From contig PMYF01000907.1 of assembly GCA_003171295.1 (NCBI GenBank), positions 1 through 35,579 on the forward strand: a DNA stretch of 35,579 nt. Reading direction: 5' to 3'. This stretch comes from Acidobacteriota bacterium. GTDB taxonomy: Bacteria; Acidobacteriota; Terriglobia; UBA7540. The notes beneath the pieces were generated by a model. The model was given only the letters and a program-made list of their open reading frames with translations, was not told where the DNA came from and did no database searches. The position numbers were made by a program, and so were the translations under genes. Position 1 is the first letter of the stretch; each line of letters opens with the position of its first letter. Shown one piece after another: positions 1-9,157 of the stretch.

Positions 1-339
1 TGTGACGTGGTTTGTGACGTAACCCCCCTCAGAACTGGCCGGTTTTATGCTCGAAAGGACTGCCACGGCAGCGCGCCGAGCCGCAAGTCGTGGGTGCGAA
101 TACAACTTTGTCATTTCCGGGTCCACGTGACCAGCGATCTCACGGATCACGCCTTCCGGCACACCCTCTTCCAGCATTTCGGTGACGCACAAATGCCGCA
201 GATCGTAGTATCGGAGCTTGGGCATTCCGGCTGCCCTGCGAAGTGAGCTCCAGGCAGAGCGCCAGCCGCTCATGGGCCAGATGGGATCAATCTTGGGCCA
301 CTGGCGGTGAAAGATGTGATGCTCCGGGGCGTAGGTTCC
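1..339 (-). pseudogene. Tyrosine recombinase/phage integrase, C-terminal catalytic part (5' truncated; runs off the left edge)
   Basis: Minus-strand open frame without a usable start, absent from the ORF track: GTYAPEHHIFHRQWPKIDPIWPMSGWRSAWSSLRRAAGMPKLRYYDLRHLCVTEMLEEGVPEGVIREIAGHVDPEMTKLYSHPRLAARRAAVAVLSSIKPASSEGGYVTNHVT. HxxR (LRHLCVTEML), GHxD and the LYSH tyrosine are typical of the family. In-frame TGA lies shortly upstream (~378). Confidence 0.85.
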
Positions 340-522
340 GACGGTGTCTGCCAGTGGCTGACCCGCGATCTGGAGGCTTCAGGGTACAAAAAGGCGGCAG
401 CATTATTCGCCGAAGGGTGTGATGTCTCTGCGGTGAAGGATGAGCTTGGCATAAGCCGGGCGACAGCCTTTCGGTATCAGAAACAATATCGTGAATCAGA
501 ATCCAACACCTCAACCCCCTAG
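307..522 (+). CDS. Small HTH-containing fragment (VKDELGISRATAFRYQKQYRE), probably the C-terminus of a larger gene
   Basis: Hin/resolvase-like HTH signature in the C-terminal half; the N-terminal residues overlap antisense to the integrase remnant, so the 5' end is probably not native. Confidence 0.4.
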   Translation: MKDVMLRGVGSDGVCQWLTRDLEASGYKKAAALFAEGCDVSAVKDELGISRATAFRYQKQYRESESNTSTP

Positions 523-526
523 GGCG

Positions 527-720
527 TGAGACGGTGAGACTCGCCGGTGGGCGAGAATGAGTTCCAGCATAAAGTTACTGGCAGTCAGCGTCTTACAGCG
601 ACACGGCGCAGCCTCAACCCAGTATCAGGCCCCTAAGACCGGTGAGACTGCTGTGAGACTCTCTGATACTGCCCCGACGCCAGATTGCAGTCTCAAGTCT
701 CAATCTCCAGGGAATGAGAC
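527..720. repeat. Iteron-like cluster of TGAGAC (5 copies) and inverted GTCTCA (2 copies)
   Basis: TGAGAC at 527, 535, 643, 654, 715; GTCTCA at 690 and 697, between the HTH fragment and the zinc-finger primase-like gene. Confidence 0.6.
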
Positions 721-897
721 CGCGAGACCAGGATGTGAAATCCCTACCCGGCGCTGTCGGATGTGCAATTCGTGGCTCTTTTGAGTGAGCGTGTACGGCG
801 TGGTGGCGTGTTCGACGTGTCACCCACCGGCGAGACAGGATTTGGTGAAAACCTGGTACTGGCTTCCCGAAGGCGAATGCAAGAAAACCCAGTGAGC

Positions 898-1479
898 ATG
901 ACGGCCGTTCAATACGATTTGGCAGATTTGCTCCAGAGGGCACACGCGAAGATTCGCGGGCGCAATCGGGCGGATTGTCCGCGCTGTGGTGGACGGCAGA
1001 CCGTGAGCTTCACTGAGGAGCTTTTTTGTTGCCACCACGCCGGATGTGATTTCAAAGGCAATAGGTTCACACTGGCCCGCGACCTTGGACTTGCCCAGCG
1101 GCCCTCTCGGGCAGAGGCGCGAGCCTTGCACCTGGAACGCGAGCGGGCGGAAGCGGCAGCCCAAGCATTCTTGGTTCTTGTCCGGAGAGCGCGTTTCGGC
1201 CTTGACGGGCTCCACATTGAGCTTTTGAACCTTCGAGATGAGGCCCACGAACGGCTGGAGGTAAACCACGACGATGAGGTCGCCTGGGAAGCCTTGGCCT
1301 ACACCTACAGCGAACTACCCCGAATCCGGGCGGAGCCTGCCTTGCTCGGCGAGGGCAGGTTTGAGGATCGTCAGGCGTGGCTCGAAGCTGGCGAAGAGAG
1401 ACGCCACGAGATGACAGACCGGATTCTCCGAGTCGATGGAGTCCCGGCGTTCGATGGCAAGTGGGTTGATGTCAAATGA
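898..1479 (+). CDS. CHC2-type zinc-finger (primase-like) protein of a phage/mobile element
   Basis: CPRCGGRQTVSFTEELFCCHHAGCDFKGNRFTLARDLGL resembles the CHC2 zinc finger of DnaG-type primases; the ORF opens at 763, ATG at 898 precedes the conserved part. Confidence 0.6.
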   Translation: MTAVQYDLADLLQRAHAKIRGRNRADCPRCGGRQTVSFTEELFCCHHAGCDFKGNRFTLARDLGLAQRPSRAEARALHLERERAEAAAQAFLVLVRRARFGLDGLHIELLNLRDEAHERLEVNHDDEVAWEALAYTYSELPRIRAEPALLGEGRFEDRQAWLEAGEERRHEMTDRILRVDGVPAFDGKWVDVK

Positions 1480-2003
1480 AGACGGATGGTCGCAAGCGCG
1501 AAGGGGACTCCGAACGGGGGATAACCAAACCGGTGATCAGCAAGAAACCAAATCGACCTCATGCCAAAAGCGGCCAACTTCCGCCGGGTGGAAAGAAGGA
1601 CGCTGAACGATTGCAATTTACTGAGTGGCTTGCTCTTCCCAGTGAAATGAGGAAGCCGAAGCATCAAGGTGAATTGGCAAAGCAGTTGGGCGTCGATTCT
1701 GGAACGTTATCCGACTGGAAGCGATCTCCCGATCTGTGGGATAAGGTCCGCAAACTTGTAGACGAAGGAGTCAAGGAACATCACGCAGATGTAATCTCAG
1801 CAACCGTCAAAGCCGCAAAGTGCGGAAACATTTAGGCCCAAAACCTCTATCTGGAGTATATCCAGAACTGGTCAGAGGGTAAGAGGCATGAAATTAGAAG
1901 CACCGAAAAAATCGTCATCGACGTTTCCAAACTCACTGATGAAGAACTACGAGAGCTTGACGCCGCAATTGCAGCAAGCCATCAAGGACGGGATCGAGAA
2001 TGA
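1476..2003 (+). pseudogene. Phage terminase small subunit-like (HTH) protein with an in-frame TAG at 1833-1835
   Basis: ORF 1476-1835 (KQLGVDSGTLSDWKRSPDLWDKVRKLV..ADVISATVKAAKCGNI*), and the same frame continues AQNLYLEYIQNWSEGKRHEIRSTEKIVIDVSKLTDEELRELDAAIAASHQGRDRE* to 2003. Family-like 'GN-x-xAQxLYLEYI' context spans the stop. Confidence 0.7.
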
Positions 2004-2619
2004 GCTTTGCGCCCGCGACCCGCTATGTTGGCTTCAGAGCCATACCCGAACCTTCAACGAGCATTGGCGAGAGCAGGGGACAGAACCCTACGCCCGGTTT
2101 CCAGACTGGCCGTACTTCCCCAGCCTCTTCGAGATGATGCAGACTTCGCGTCGGCTGTTCATTCCTAAAAGCAGAGAGATGATGTTGTCCTGGGCGGTGA
2201 TTGGTTACGCCGTCTGGAAGTGCCAATTCTTCGAGCGCACGCGGGTGATTGTGCAGGCCCAGAAGTTAGAGAAAGTCATTGATCTCATCTCCGGCCGAGG
2301 AAATCCAGGATATGCAAGGACTCTATACGAACAGCAGGGCCACTTCCTGAAGGACCGGCATCCTCTGGTTAAGCCCTCCACCGAGATGCCTGGCGATATG
2401 CTGGCTTGGGCGAACGCTTCCACCCTGCACGGGGTTCCAAGCGGTGCCGACCAGATCAGGCAATATCACCCGAAGCTGGTTATATTTGATGAAGCTGCAC
2501 ACCTTGATGAGTTTGAAGAAAGCTATGGAGCAGCGGAACCCGTTGCATCACAAATAATCACCGTAAGCTCGGCTGGCCCCAGCTATTTTGGGGACGTGTG
2601 CCAGAGGCTCTTCGAGTAA
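1939..2619 (+). pseudogene. Phage terminase large subunit, ATPase part only (3' truncated)
   Basis: PKSREMMLSWAVIGYAVWKCQFFERTRVIVQAQKLEKVIDLI...LVIFDEAAHLDEFEESYGAAEPVASQIITVSSAGPSYFGDVC; Walker-B-like VIFDEAAH. Stops at 2619 before any nuclease domain. ORF opens at 1888; ATG 1939 also plausible. Confidence 0.75.
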
Positions 2620-3008
2620 GCTTGAAAGTAACGGAATCCGATGACGGTAAGAAAGACAACCTTTGCGAACATGCAGAATTACGTCAGGGTCCGCCCGAGG
2701 GAACAACAGAATTCGATTTCCCAAGGCTCGACGAGGACAGCGCAAACTGCTTTTCCGGTGTACCGGAAAAGGCCAAAGAACAGAATCTTACCGAGGCTAA
2801 TAATTTCTCTTGGGCTTACCGAGGGGCTGGAAGGAGATCCAGATTGCTGTGGGCCGAATCTGGAAGGACCAAGCTTTGAAAACGCGTGAAGAATCGACAA
2901 CGCCATGCATCAAGGCCTCCGTGGGGTGCAGTTGATGACTTGATCCGATATTCATGCAGCAAGGCACTTGAGACCCGTCCGGCAACTTCTGGTATAGTCG
3001 TCGCCATC

Positions 3009-4112
3009 ATGAATGCAAAAGCTCTGACGTTTTCGCTCTTAATCGCCGTCCATCTGTGTCCGCTCATGGCTGCCGACGCGCCGCTTCATTGGATTCCGCT
3101 CCCCAGTTCGCAGGTTCAAATGGACGGGCTGCCTTGGTACGGCGAAAACGGCGGCGAACTCTTTCGCCTGCCAGCTAAACTGAAAGACACCTATCACCAA
3201 CCGGTCTGGGAACTCGCGCAATCCCCAAGCGGAGGCCGCATTCGTTTCCGCACAAACACTTCCATTCTGGCTATCCGGCTTGAGTATCCGGGACCGCCCA
3301 GTATGAAAAATATGCACGCTTTCGGGCAAACGGGAGTGGATCTGTATGCGGACGGCGTGTATCGGGGAACAGCAACTGCCGACCAAGATGCCAAGGCAGG
3401 AAAGACAAGCGAATATACTTATTTCAAAGACCAGCCACGCATCGACCGCGAGATCACCCTTTACTTGCCGCTTTACATGTCCGTGAAGGTTTTGGCAATC
3501 GGGCTGGATGCGGAAGCTCACGTTCGACCGGCCAAGCCTTTCGCGGTCAGCGGGCCTGTCGTTTATTATGGGACGTCGATCACTCAGGGCGGCTGCGCCA
3601 GCCGGCCCGGCATGAGCTATCAGGCTATTCTTGGCCGGATGCTCAATTTGGACTTTGTCAATCTCGGGTTCTCGGGGAATGGCATGGGTGAACCCGAACT
3701 GGGGCGCGCCGTGGCGAGCATCAATGCCTCATGTTTTGTGCTGGATTTTGCGCAGAACAACCCCACCGTCGATTCGCTTACCCAGGTGTACGCACCGTTC
3801 GTAGAGATTATCCGGAGCACTCACCCAGAAACTCCGGTTCTGCTTATCACGCCGATCTATGCCGCTCACGAATCATGGTCCCGAGATGCGCGGCTTGAGG
3901 GTATGCGTGAATTGATCCGTCAGGTTGGGGCCAAACGGATCGCTGCAGGCGATCGTCACCTCGAAATCATCGAGGGGACGGACTTGCTTGGGCCGTCGCG
4001 GGGTGATGGCTTGGTGGACGGCACACATCCAAACGACCTCGGTTTCCAGTGGATGGCCGAGGGTCTGGCTGGGCGCATCGCGAAGGTGCTCGGCCTCAGG
4101 GCAGAGCGCTGA
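3009..4112 (+). CDS. Secreted SGNH/GDSL-family hydrolase with GxDLY N-terminal domain
   Basis: Signal peptide MNAKALTFSLLIAVHLCPLMAADA; TGVDLYADG (GxDLY motif); YYGTSITQGG nucleophile block; FSGNGMGEPE; DGTHPNDLGF catalytic D-x-x-H. Longer ORF opens at 2886. Confidence 0.85.
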   Translation: MNAKALTFSLLIAVHLCPLMAADAPLHWIPLPSSQVQMDGLPWYGENGGELFRLPAKLKDTYHQPVWELAQSPSGGRIRFRTNTSILAIRLEYPGPPSMKNMHAFGQTGVDLYADGVYRGTATADQDAKAGKTSEYTYFKDQPRIDREITLYLPLYMSVKVLAIGLDAEAHVRPAKPFAVSGPVVYYGTSITQGGCASRPGMSYQAILGRMLNLDFVNLGFSGNGMGEPELGRAVASINASCFVLDFAQNNPTVDSLTQVYAPFVEIIRSTHPETPVLLITPIYAAHESWSRDARLEGMRELIRQVGAKRIAAGDRHLEIIEGTDLLGPSRGDGLVDGTHPNDLGFQWMAEGLAGRIAKVLGLRAER

Positions 4113-4404
4113 TCCGGCTGATCTTAACCAGTTTCTTCTATCCTAAAGGAAACCCGTTCCTCGCCAAAACCTTAATCATCCACGATTTTGCAACACCTCG
4201 AGAGTTTCGATGCTGGTATCATTTGGGGTGGAATCCCCATCAAAACACCGGACGTTCCCGCTTAGATGGAGCCTAAAAAATGAGTTCCAAATCCCTTATG
4301 GTTATTGCCTCTCAAAATCGCTCACCCCCTAATTATGACGAAGCTGATTGGAGACGTGCGCCAAGCGACGATGGAGGAGCAATGAACGCATCGGGCGGCA
4401 GCAT

Positions 4405-5088
4405 TCAGTGGTCTGGTGTCGAGGGGGTGGGACTGGAATTCTCAACGCTTTCCGGGAGTAATAAATACTCGTCATAGGGCGCAATAGCTTCCTGTCCAAG
4501 TTCAGTCCCGGAAACCACAAACCGCCGTTCGGTTGACGACTCGCCAGAAGACCCGGCGGATGCGTCATTCGTATTGACCTCATCGAACGAAGGCACGGCA
4601 GAAATCCTTGCAACCACAGCGTAGATTTCCCCCTCTCCGCGTTGCATCATCTCCTTGGCCATTGAAGGGTCACATGAAAGGGCCAGCCGAGCTGTTGTAT
4701 TTCCTTGAAGGTATGAATTGTTTGGGGACAAATCGACCCCAAAATAGCAAAGGAATTCTGCCCCGCGTTGGGCAACATCCTGAGCTTCGGCACGGTCGAA
4801 TAGGACCGGCCGGCCGTCAGGTCGAACGAAGACCCGTGTCACATCCGCAGTAAAGAGGAACTTGCCGCTGCTCGAAAACTCTTCTCGCCATTTTGTTATG
4901 GCGTTCGATTTCGATGCCAACTGGGCGATTCGCCTCTGCTGGTCAAGCTTTGCAGCCTTTTCCTGTTCCGATTTTTGCTCTGCCGCCAGCCGCTCCTTCC
5001 GATTGCTCTTATGAATCTTCAACACAGCCAAGCATATCGCAAAGACAAGTGCGAGCAGCACAACCCCCCATCTTGACTCTCCTTCCAA
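4405..5088 (-). CDS. Hypothetical single-pass membrane protein with N-terminal TM and coiled coil
   Basis: 227 aa; WGVVLLALVFAICLAVL TM segment followed by a charged coiled-coil-like stretch; no recognised family. Confidence 0.55.
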   Translation of the reverse strand: MEGESRWGVVLLALVFAICLAVLKIHKSNRKERLAAEQKSEQEKAAKLDQQRRIAQLASKSNAITKWREEFSSSGKFLFTADVTRVFVRPDGRPVLFDRAEAQDVAQRGAEFLCYFGVDLSPNNSYLQGNTTARLALSCDPSMAKEMMQRGEGEIYAVVARISAVPSFDEVNTNDASAGSSGESSTERRFVVSGTELGQEAIAPYDEYLLLPESVENSSPTPSTPDH

Positions 5089-5205
5089 TCATAACCACTC
5101 CCCTTCTTGGTGCAACGGCATTGGCGTCATCTCGATACCCTCCCTGAAAACCCAATCCACCACCCAAAGGCCCTGTGACAGATTCGTTTTGGTCCTCCCA
5201 AGGAT

Positions 5206-6255
5206 TCAAATGTCCAGATCGGGGAGGGCATGCCCCTTCTGTTTCTCTTCTTTCTGCGGCTCCTTCGACTCCTTCGCCTTCTTCTCCGATTTCCCCATCT
5301 CCTCGATCCGACTGGCAACGACTAGCACACGATGTATATCGACCTGCGGGACCTCGTGATTCCAGCTCAGATAGTCGGCAAGATACTTGGGTGCTGTCGT
5401 GACGATCCCCTGTCTGGCGCACACAATATAAGCAACGGATTCGGCTTCAAATTCCTTCGCGTCTTTCGCCACAGATGCCCGGTCGGGGACGCGCCACTTG
5501 AAACACTCTCCGAGATGCCCGCAGTAGATGTGAGCCAATTCGTGTGTGAGGGTCACGTAGGCCTCGGGGGGCGTAAGCTTCAAGTTGTAGAGCACCTCAA
5601 AGGTTGGGGGCGCACTTCTCTCTGTGGGCCCGATGCGCTTTGCGCGCCCGGCACGCGTGAGCGATGCGTCTCTCCCCATCACCGAGATTCCATCGTGCCT
5701 CGCGTTCGTGACGGTATAGCTCCATACTGACGGGTTGAGCTGACCCTGGGCATCGAAGGGGCGCATCAGGTCGGTCGGCGCTGCCTTGCCTTCTGTATCA
5801 TCGATATCGAACACGAACATCACCGGGCCGAATGGGCGCAGCATGATCAACGGCCGGGCGTCCGGCTTTACATTCCGCTCGAACTCTGTCATTCAATCCG
5901 ATGGCGTTGCGACGTAGCCGACGGTTGGCCGTTGCAGGCGAACCAGGAGGCAGTTATAAGGGGAGTAGCGCCGGAATCTAACGATGTAGTCCAATAGGTC
6001 GAGGTACGCCTTGCTGTTTCTCTAGGTGAGTGTCGCCCGAAAGAGATCGTCCAGAAGCGAATTCCCATCCGCGTCCCGCGGCATAATAGGGCCTTGGGAT
6101 TGCACTGGCTTAGGCGGGCCGGACGCCACTGGCAGCTTTACCGAGGGTTGACTGATCGACGGCTCGGGCGCAGCCATTGGTACTGGCCCCCTTTTTTCCC
6201 AGCCGAACCAAGCTCCCAGACGATTGAAGAGAGTCGCGATACTCATCGTCTCCAC
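5206..6255 (-). pseudogene. ArdC/ImmA-IrrE-like zinc metallopeptidase gene interrupted by TAG (6022-6024) and TGA (5893-5895)
   Basis: One continuous minus frame from 6255 to 5206: ...LLDDLFRATLT*RNSKAYLDLLDYIVRFRRYSPYNCLLVRLQRPTVGYVATPSD*MTEFERNVKPDARPLIMLRPFGPVMFVFDIDDTEG...LTHELAHIYCGHLG...EFEAESVAYIVCARQGI. HELAH zinc motif and ArdC-like YSPYN / ARPLIMLRPFGPV segments. Confidence 0.75.
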
Positions 6256-6324
6256 GATGCCGGACAGGTCACCCAGCTAATCTGCTCGTGGTAAATCCGC
6301 TCGTGGCATTCTACAAACCTATGC

Positions 6325-6561
6325 GTGGTCAATCAACAGCTATTCTTCCGCGCACTGGGCCGACGCATCCGCGAGTTGCGGAAGAAGCGGGGGTACAGTC
6401 AGGAGGATATGATTAGCTTCGGCTTTTCAGCCCGGCACTGGCAGCAGATCGAGGCGGGCCGGCCAATCACGATGACCACACTACTGCGGATTTGCGACAC
6501 CTTCCACGTCCCGATGGCACGGCTTGTCCGAGGGTTGGACAAGCGAGCCGCCGGCGACTGA
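6325..6561 (+). CDS. XRE-family HTH transcriptional regulator
   Basis: LGRRIRELRKKRGYSQEDMISFGFSARHWQQIEAGRPITMTTLLRICDTFHVPMARLV; GTG start. Confidence 0.8.
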   Translation: MVNQQLFFRALGRRIRELRKKRGYSQEDMISFGFSARHWQQIEAGRPITMTTLLRICDTFHVPMARLVRGLDKRAAGD

Positions 6562-6867
6562 TACACCCCAAAGGGAAAGAACTCCCAACGAAACCTCAAG
6601 CGGCCGGAGTCATTGGTCACCAGATGCGAAAGCGGGAAATGAGGGGTAGAGGTCGTCGAACTCTGAGATTTCGCTCGCCTCTACGGGAAACCGCTGAACT
6701 TCTTCATTAGCTGAGCTGCACTTCCAAAAGCGCAGGGTCATCTTGCACACCCGTGATCGCGACCATACTGCGACGGGTTGATGCCTTTACCCCGTGCTTC
6801 AGGGGTGAGGGTCGCTATAATATCAACTGTCCAAGTCTCTATGCTTCGCTCATGACGGAGTTTGTCC

Positions 6868-7374
6868 ATGAATGAAAAGCGCTTCCTGAGCTTCGTTGCC
6901 AAGATCATTGCTGCACAGGTGACCACTTATTTCCTGGCAGGGGCGGTGTTTTACCCGCTGCTCACCAAACCATACTACGTAGGACCAAATCCCATTTTTG
7001 CTGTCTTCATGCGAACGGAAGCCGATCAGCGAATATGGGCCCACGTAGTGAATTGGTTTCTGCCGGCTGAAATCTTGCGAGGTATCCTCATCGCCGCAGT
7101 TCTCTACCCGCTGTACGACATCCTGAAGGCGTGGCCGTTCCTGAAACGGTTCCTCTATGTTGCCAGCCTCTACTTGGTCCTGGGTTTCTGGGCTGCCACA
7201 GTTGCCGCTCCCGGAACACTGGAAGGCATGGTCTACATGCGGCCCTTTATCACGCCGGAAGTGCATCTCCGCGTACAGCCGGAAATCATCTTGCAGGGGC
7301 TAGGCTTGTCGTTATTCATCGCGGGAGCCATGATGGAACGACCTAGAGGAGTGTCGATGCAAGGGGTTTCGTGA
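6868..7374 (+). CDS. Hypothetical multi-pass membrane protein
   Basis: ~168 aa with several hydrophobic segments (IIAAQVTTYFLAGAVFYPLL; ILIAAVLYPLYDIL; FLYVASLYLVLGFWAATVAA; IILQGLGLSLFIAGAMM). ORF opens at 6862. Confidence 0.55.
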   Translation: MNEKRFLSFVAKIIAAQVTTYFLAGAVFYPLLTKPYYVGPNPIFAVFMRTEADQRIWAHVVNWFLPAEILRGILIAAVLYPLYDILKAWPFLKRFLYVASLYLVLGFWAATVAAPGTLEGMVYMRPFITPEVHLRVQPEIILQGLGLSLFIAGAMMERPRGVSMQGVS

Positions 7375-7617
7375 TTCGACGCCCATGCCCCGCTCCATGC
7401 CACGAACTGCTGGGGCATCAAAATCATTTGCGGCTGCTCGTTATCCTGTGGTCCCTGGTGGGAGTTCGCCGATGTCATTGTGCTCGGGGTTGTTATCTGA
7501 GCCGACGAAACGGGGCATAGGCTGTGGGGAACTCCAACTCTTCCTGGGCCTCAATAACGCGGGAGACGGGTCCACCAGACGTTTACCGCTTTTGGGGGTT
7601 GCTCTTCGGAGCTACGG

Positions 7618-8703
7618 TTAAAGCTTGAAATAGATTGCGCGCTTATACAGCCAATAGCACATGTACCACATCACCGCCAGTACTGTGGTGGCTTGCGCAA
7701 CAGGAGCGAGCTTTCCAATGAAGTTATAGTGGAATGTAAACACACCCACAGCGCGGTCCAGCCATCTAAACAGAACCTCGCTTACGAAATAGATGAATAT
7801 TGAATTCATCCCCACCACCACAAGCGGAGAGGCCCATTTCCGATATCCCATCAGTTCAATGACCAAGTAGAACCCGATCAACATAAACAGCACCCATCCG
7901 AGGCTGTAGAGAATGAACGATGCGGTGCAGAGCTGCTTGATAAAAGGGATCCATGGATGCAACGCAAACGCGATCGCAAAGGACAGAATCATGCCTCCGG
8001 CCAGCTTCTGCAAAATGCTCCTTTGCGCTTTCGACGTCATGAGCAAGCGCCCCACCCATACCCCGCTGAGCGTCCACACCGTGCTCGCGATGAAGTTGAG
8101 CGTTGAGTAGGCTGGATCGTAGTCATAGTGGAAGATTGCGCGGTCGATGACCAGGCCGATGTGGTTCTGTTTGGAAAATGGTCCGTCAGGTCCAGGAAAC
8201 ACAAAGAGCAGCGCTGTCCAACCCGCAAGTAGCGCAACCATGGCAACCACCTGATAGCGCCAGCGCCACTGCATGATCAGATAGCTGAGGAGGTAAGTGA
8301 ACGCGATCTGTGAGAGGACGTTGATCAGTTGTGGTTGGATACGGCCGGCCCCAACCCAAATGATGATTTGACTCAGAATGACGAGGTGAAGCGAGCGTAC
8401 CAGGACGTGGCGAAAATTATCGCGTTCGGTCGCTCCCAGCTCACAGCGTCGGGCCAGCGCGAACGGCATCGCCACGCCTACCATGAACATGAAAGCGGGC
8501 TGAATCATGTCCCAGAAAACGCCGCCTTCCCAGGGAACGTGCTGAAACCAATGGGCAATGCGGCCCCATTTTGGATCCCCCTGCAATTCTGAGAAGCCGA
8601 ACCCCTCCGAGGCGAGGATCAGCATGATGAAGCCCCGATAGGCATCCAGCGCCAGACAACGCTTTGTTCTGGGGGGGACTTCGGGTGGTGCGGCTGTCGC
8701 CAT
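7618..8703 (-). CDS. DUF5009/HGSNAT-like (NagX-type) membrane acyltransferase family protein
   Basis: RCLALDAYRGFIMLILASEGFGF, FWDMIQPAFMFMVGVAMPFAL, many TM segments, C-terminal VVGMNSIFIYFVSEVL; typical of DUF5009 proteins. Confidence 0.8.
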   Translation of the reverse strand: MATAAPPEVPPRTKRCLALDAYRGFIMLILASEGFGFSELQGDPKWGRIAHWFQHVPWEGGVFWDMIQPAFMFMVGVAMPFALARRCELGATERDNFRHVLVRSLHLVILSQIIIWVGAGRIQPQLINVLSQIAFTYLLSYLIMQWRWRYQVVAMVALLAGWTALLFVFPGPDGPFSKQNHIGLVIDRAIFHYDYDPAYSTLNFIASTVWTLSGVWVGRLLMTSKAQRSILQKLAGGMILSFAIAFALHPWIPFIKQLCTASFILYSLGWVLFMLIGFYLVIELMGYRKWASPLVVVGMNSIFIYFVSEVLFRWLDRAVGVFTFHYNFIGKLAPVAQATTVLAVMWYMCYWLYKRAIYFKL

Positions 8704-8949
8704 CGTTCTCCCAACTAGTCTCGGCCGGAATCTCCGTTTTCACTTTCCGGCCGACCAGTAACCTACACCCGGCCACCTCTGAATGCAACGCCCAGTCGAG
8801 TGTGGCACGACCAACCCGATTGGGGAGGAGGCACAATAGCTATGGCAACAAGGGTTCATAGTGGTTGTCTTTGGCCTTGCCCAAAAAACCCTTCTCCGCA
8901 ACCTACCGTAAGCTCTTGATGCGATTGGGGCGCAAGGCCCTATGCGGAA

Positions 8950-9107
8950 CTGCCCAGAAACACCAGTTTCTGGGCAGGGAATCGGCCGCCCACACGGAAC
9001 AGATAGCCGCTGGCAGGCTTCCTGTCAGCCGCGCACTATCCCACACCACAGACAGATTAGTCGTCTGTAACCGGGCGCAGATTGCCTCGCAAACCACCTC
9101 CGGTGGT
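8950..9107. other. Cluster of four consecutive hairpins upstream of hsdR
   Basis: CTGCCCAGAAAC-acca-GTTTCTGGGCAG (8950-8977, 12 bp perfect); GCTGGCAGG-ctt-CCTGTCAGC (9009-9029); ACAGAC-9nt-GTCTGT (9048-9068); ACCACC-tcc-GGTGGT (9093-9107). Confidence 0.65.
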
Positions 9108-9157
9108 AGTATCATCCGAGTACACAGCATCGAAAGAGGAACCTGAAACAGCTACAG

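Noticed and set aside
2992-2997. TATAGT as a -10 element for the 3009 hydrolase, with TTGAGA as -35
   Set aside because: Spacing is about 19 nt and the site is so close to the ATG that a leaderless transcript would be needed; too weak to call.
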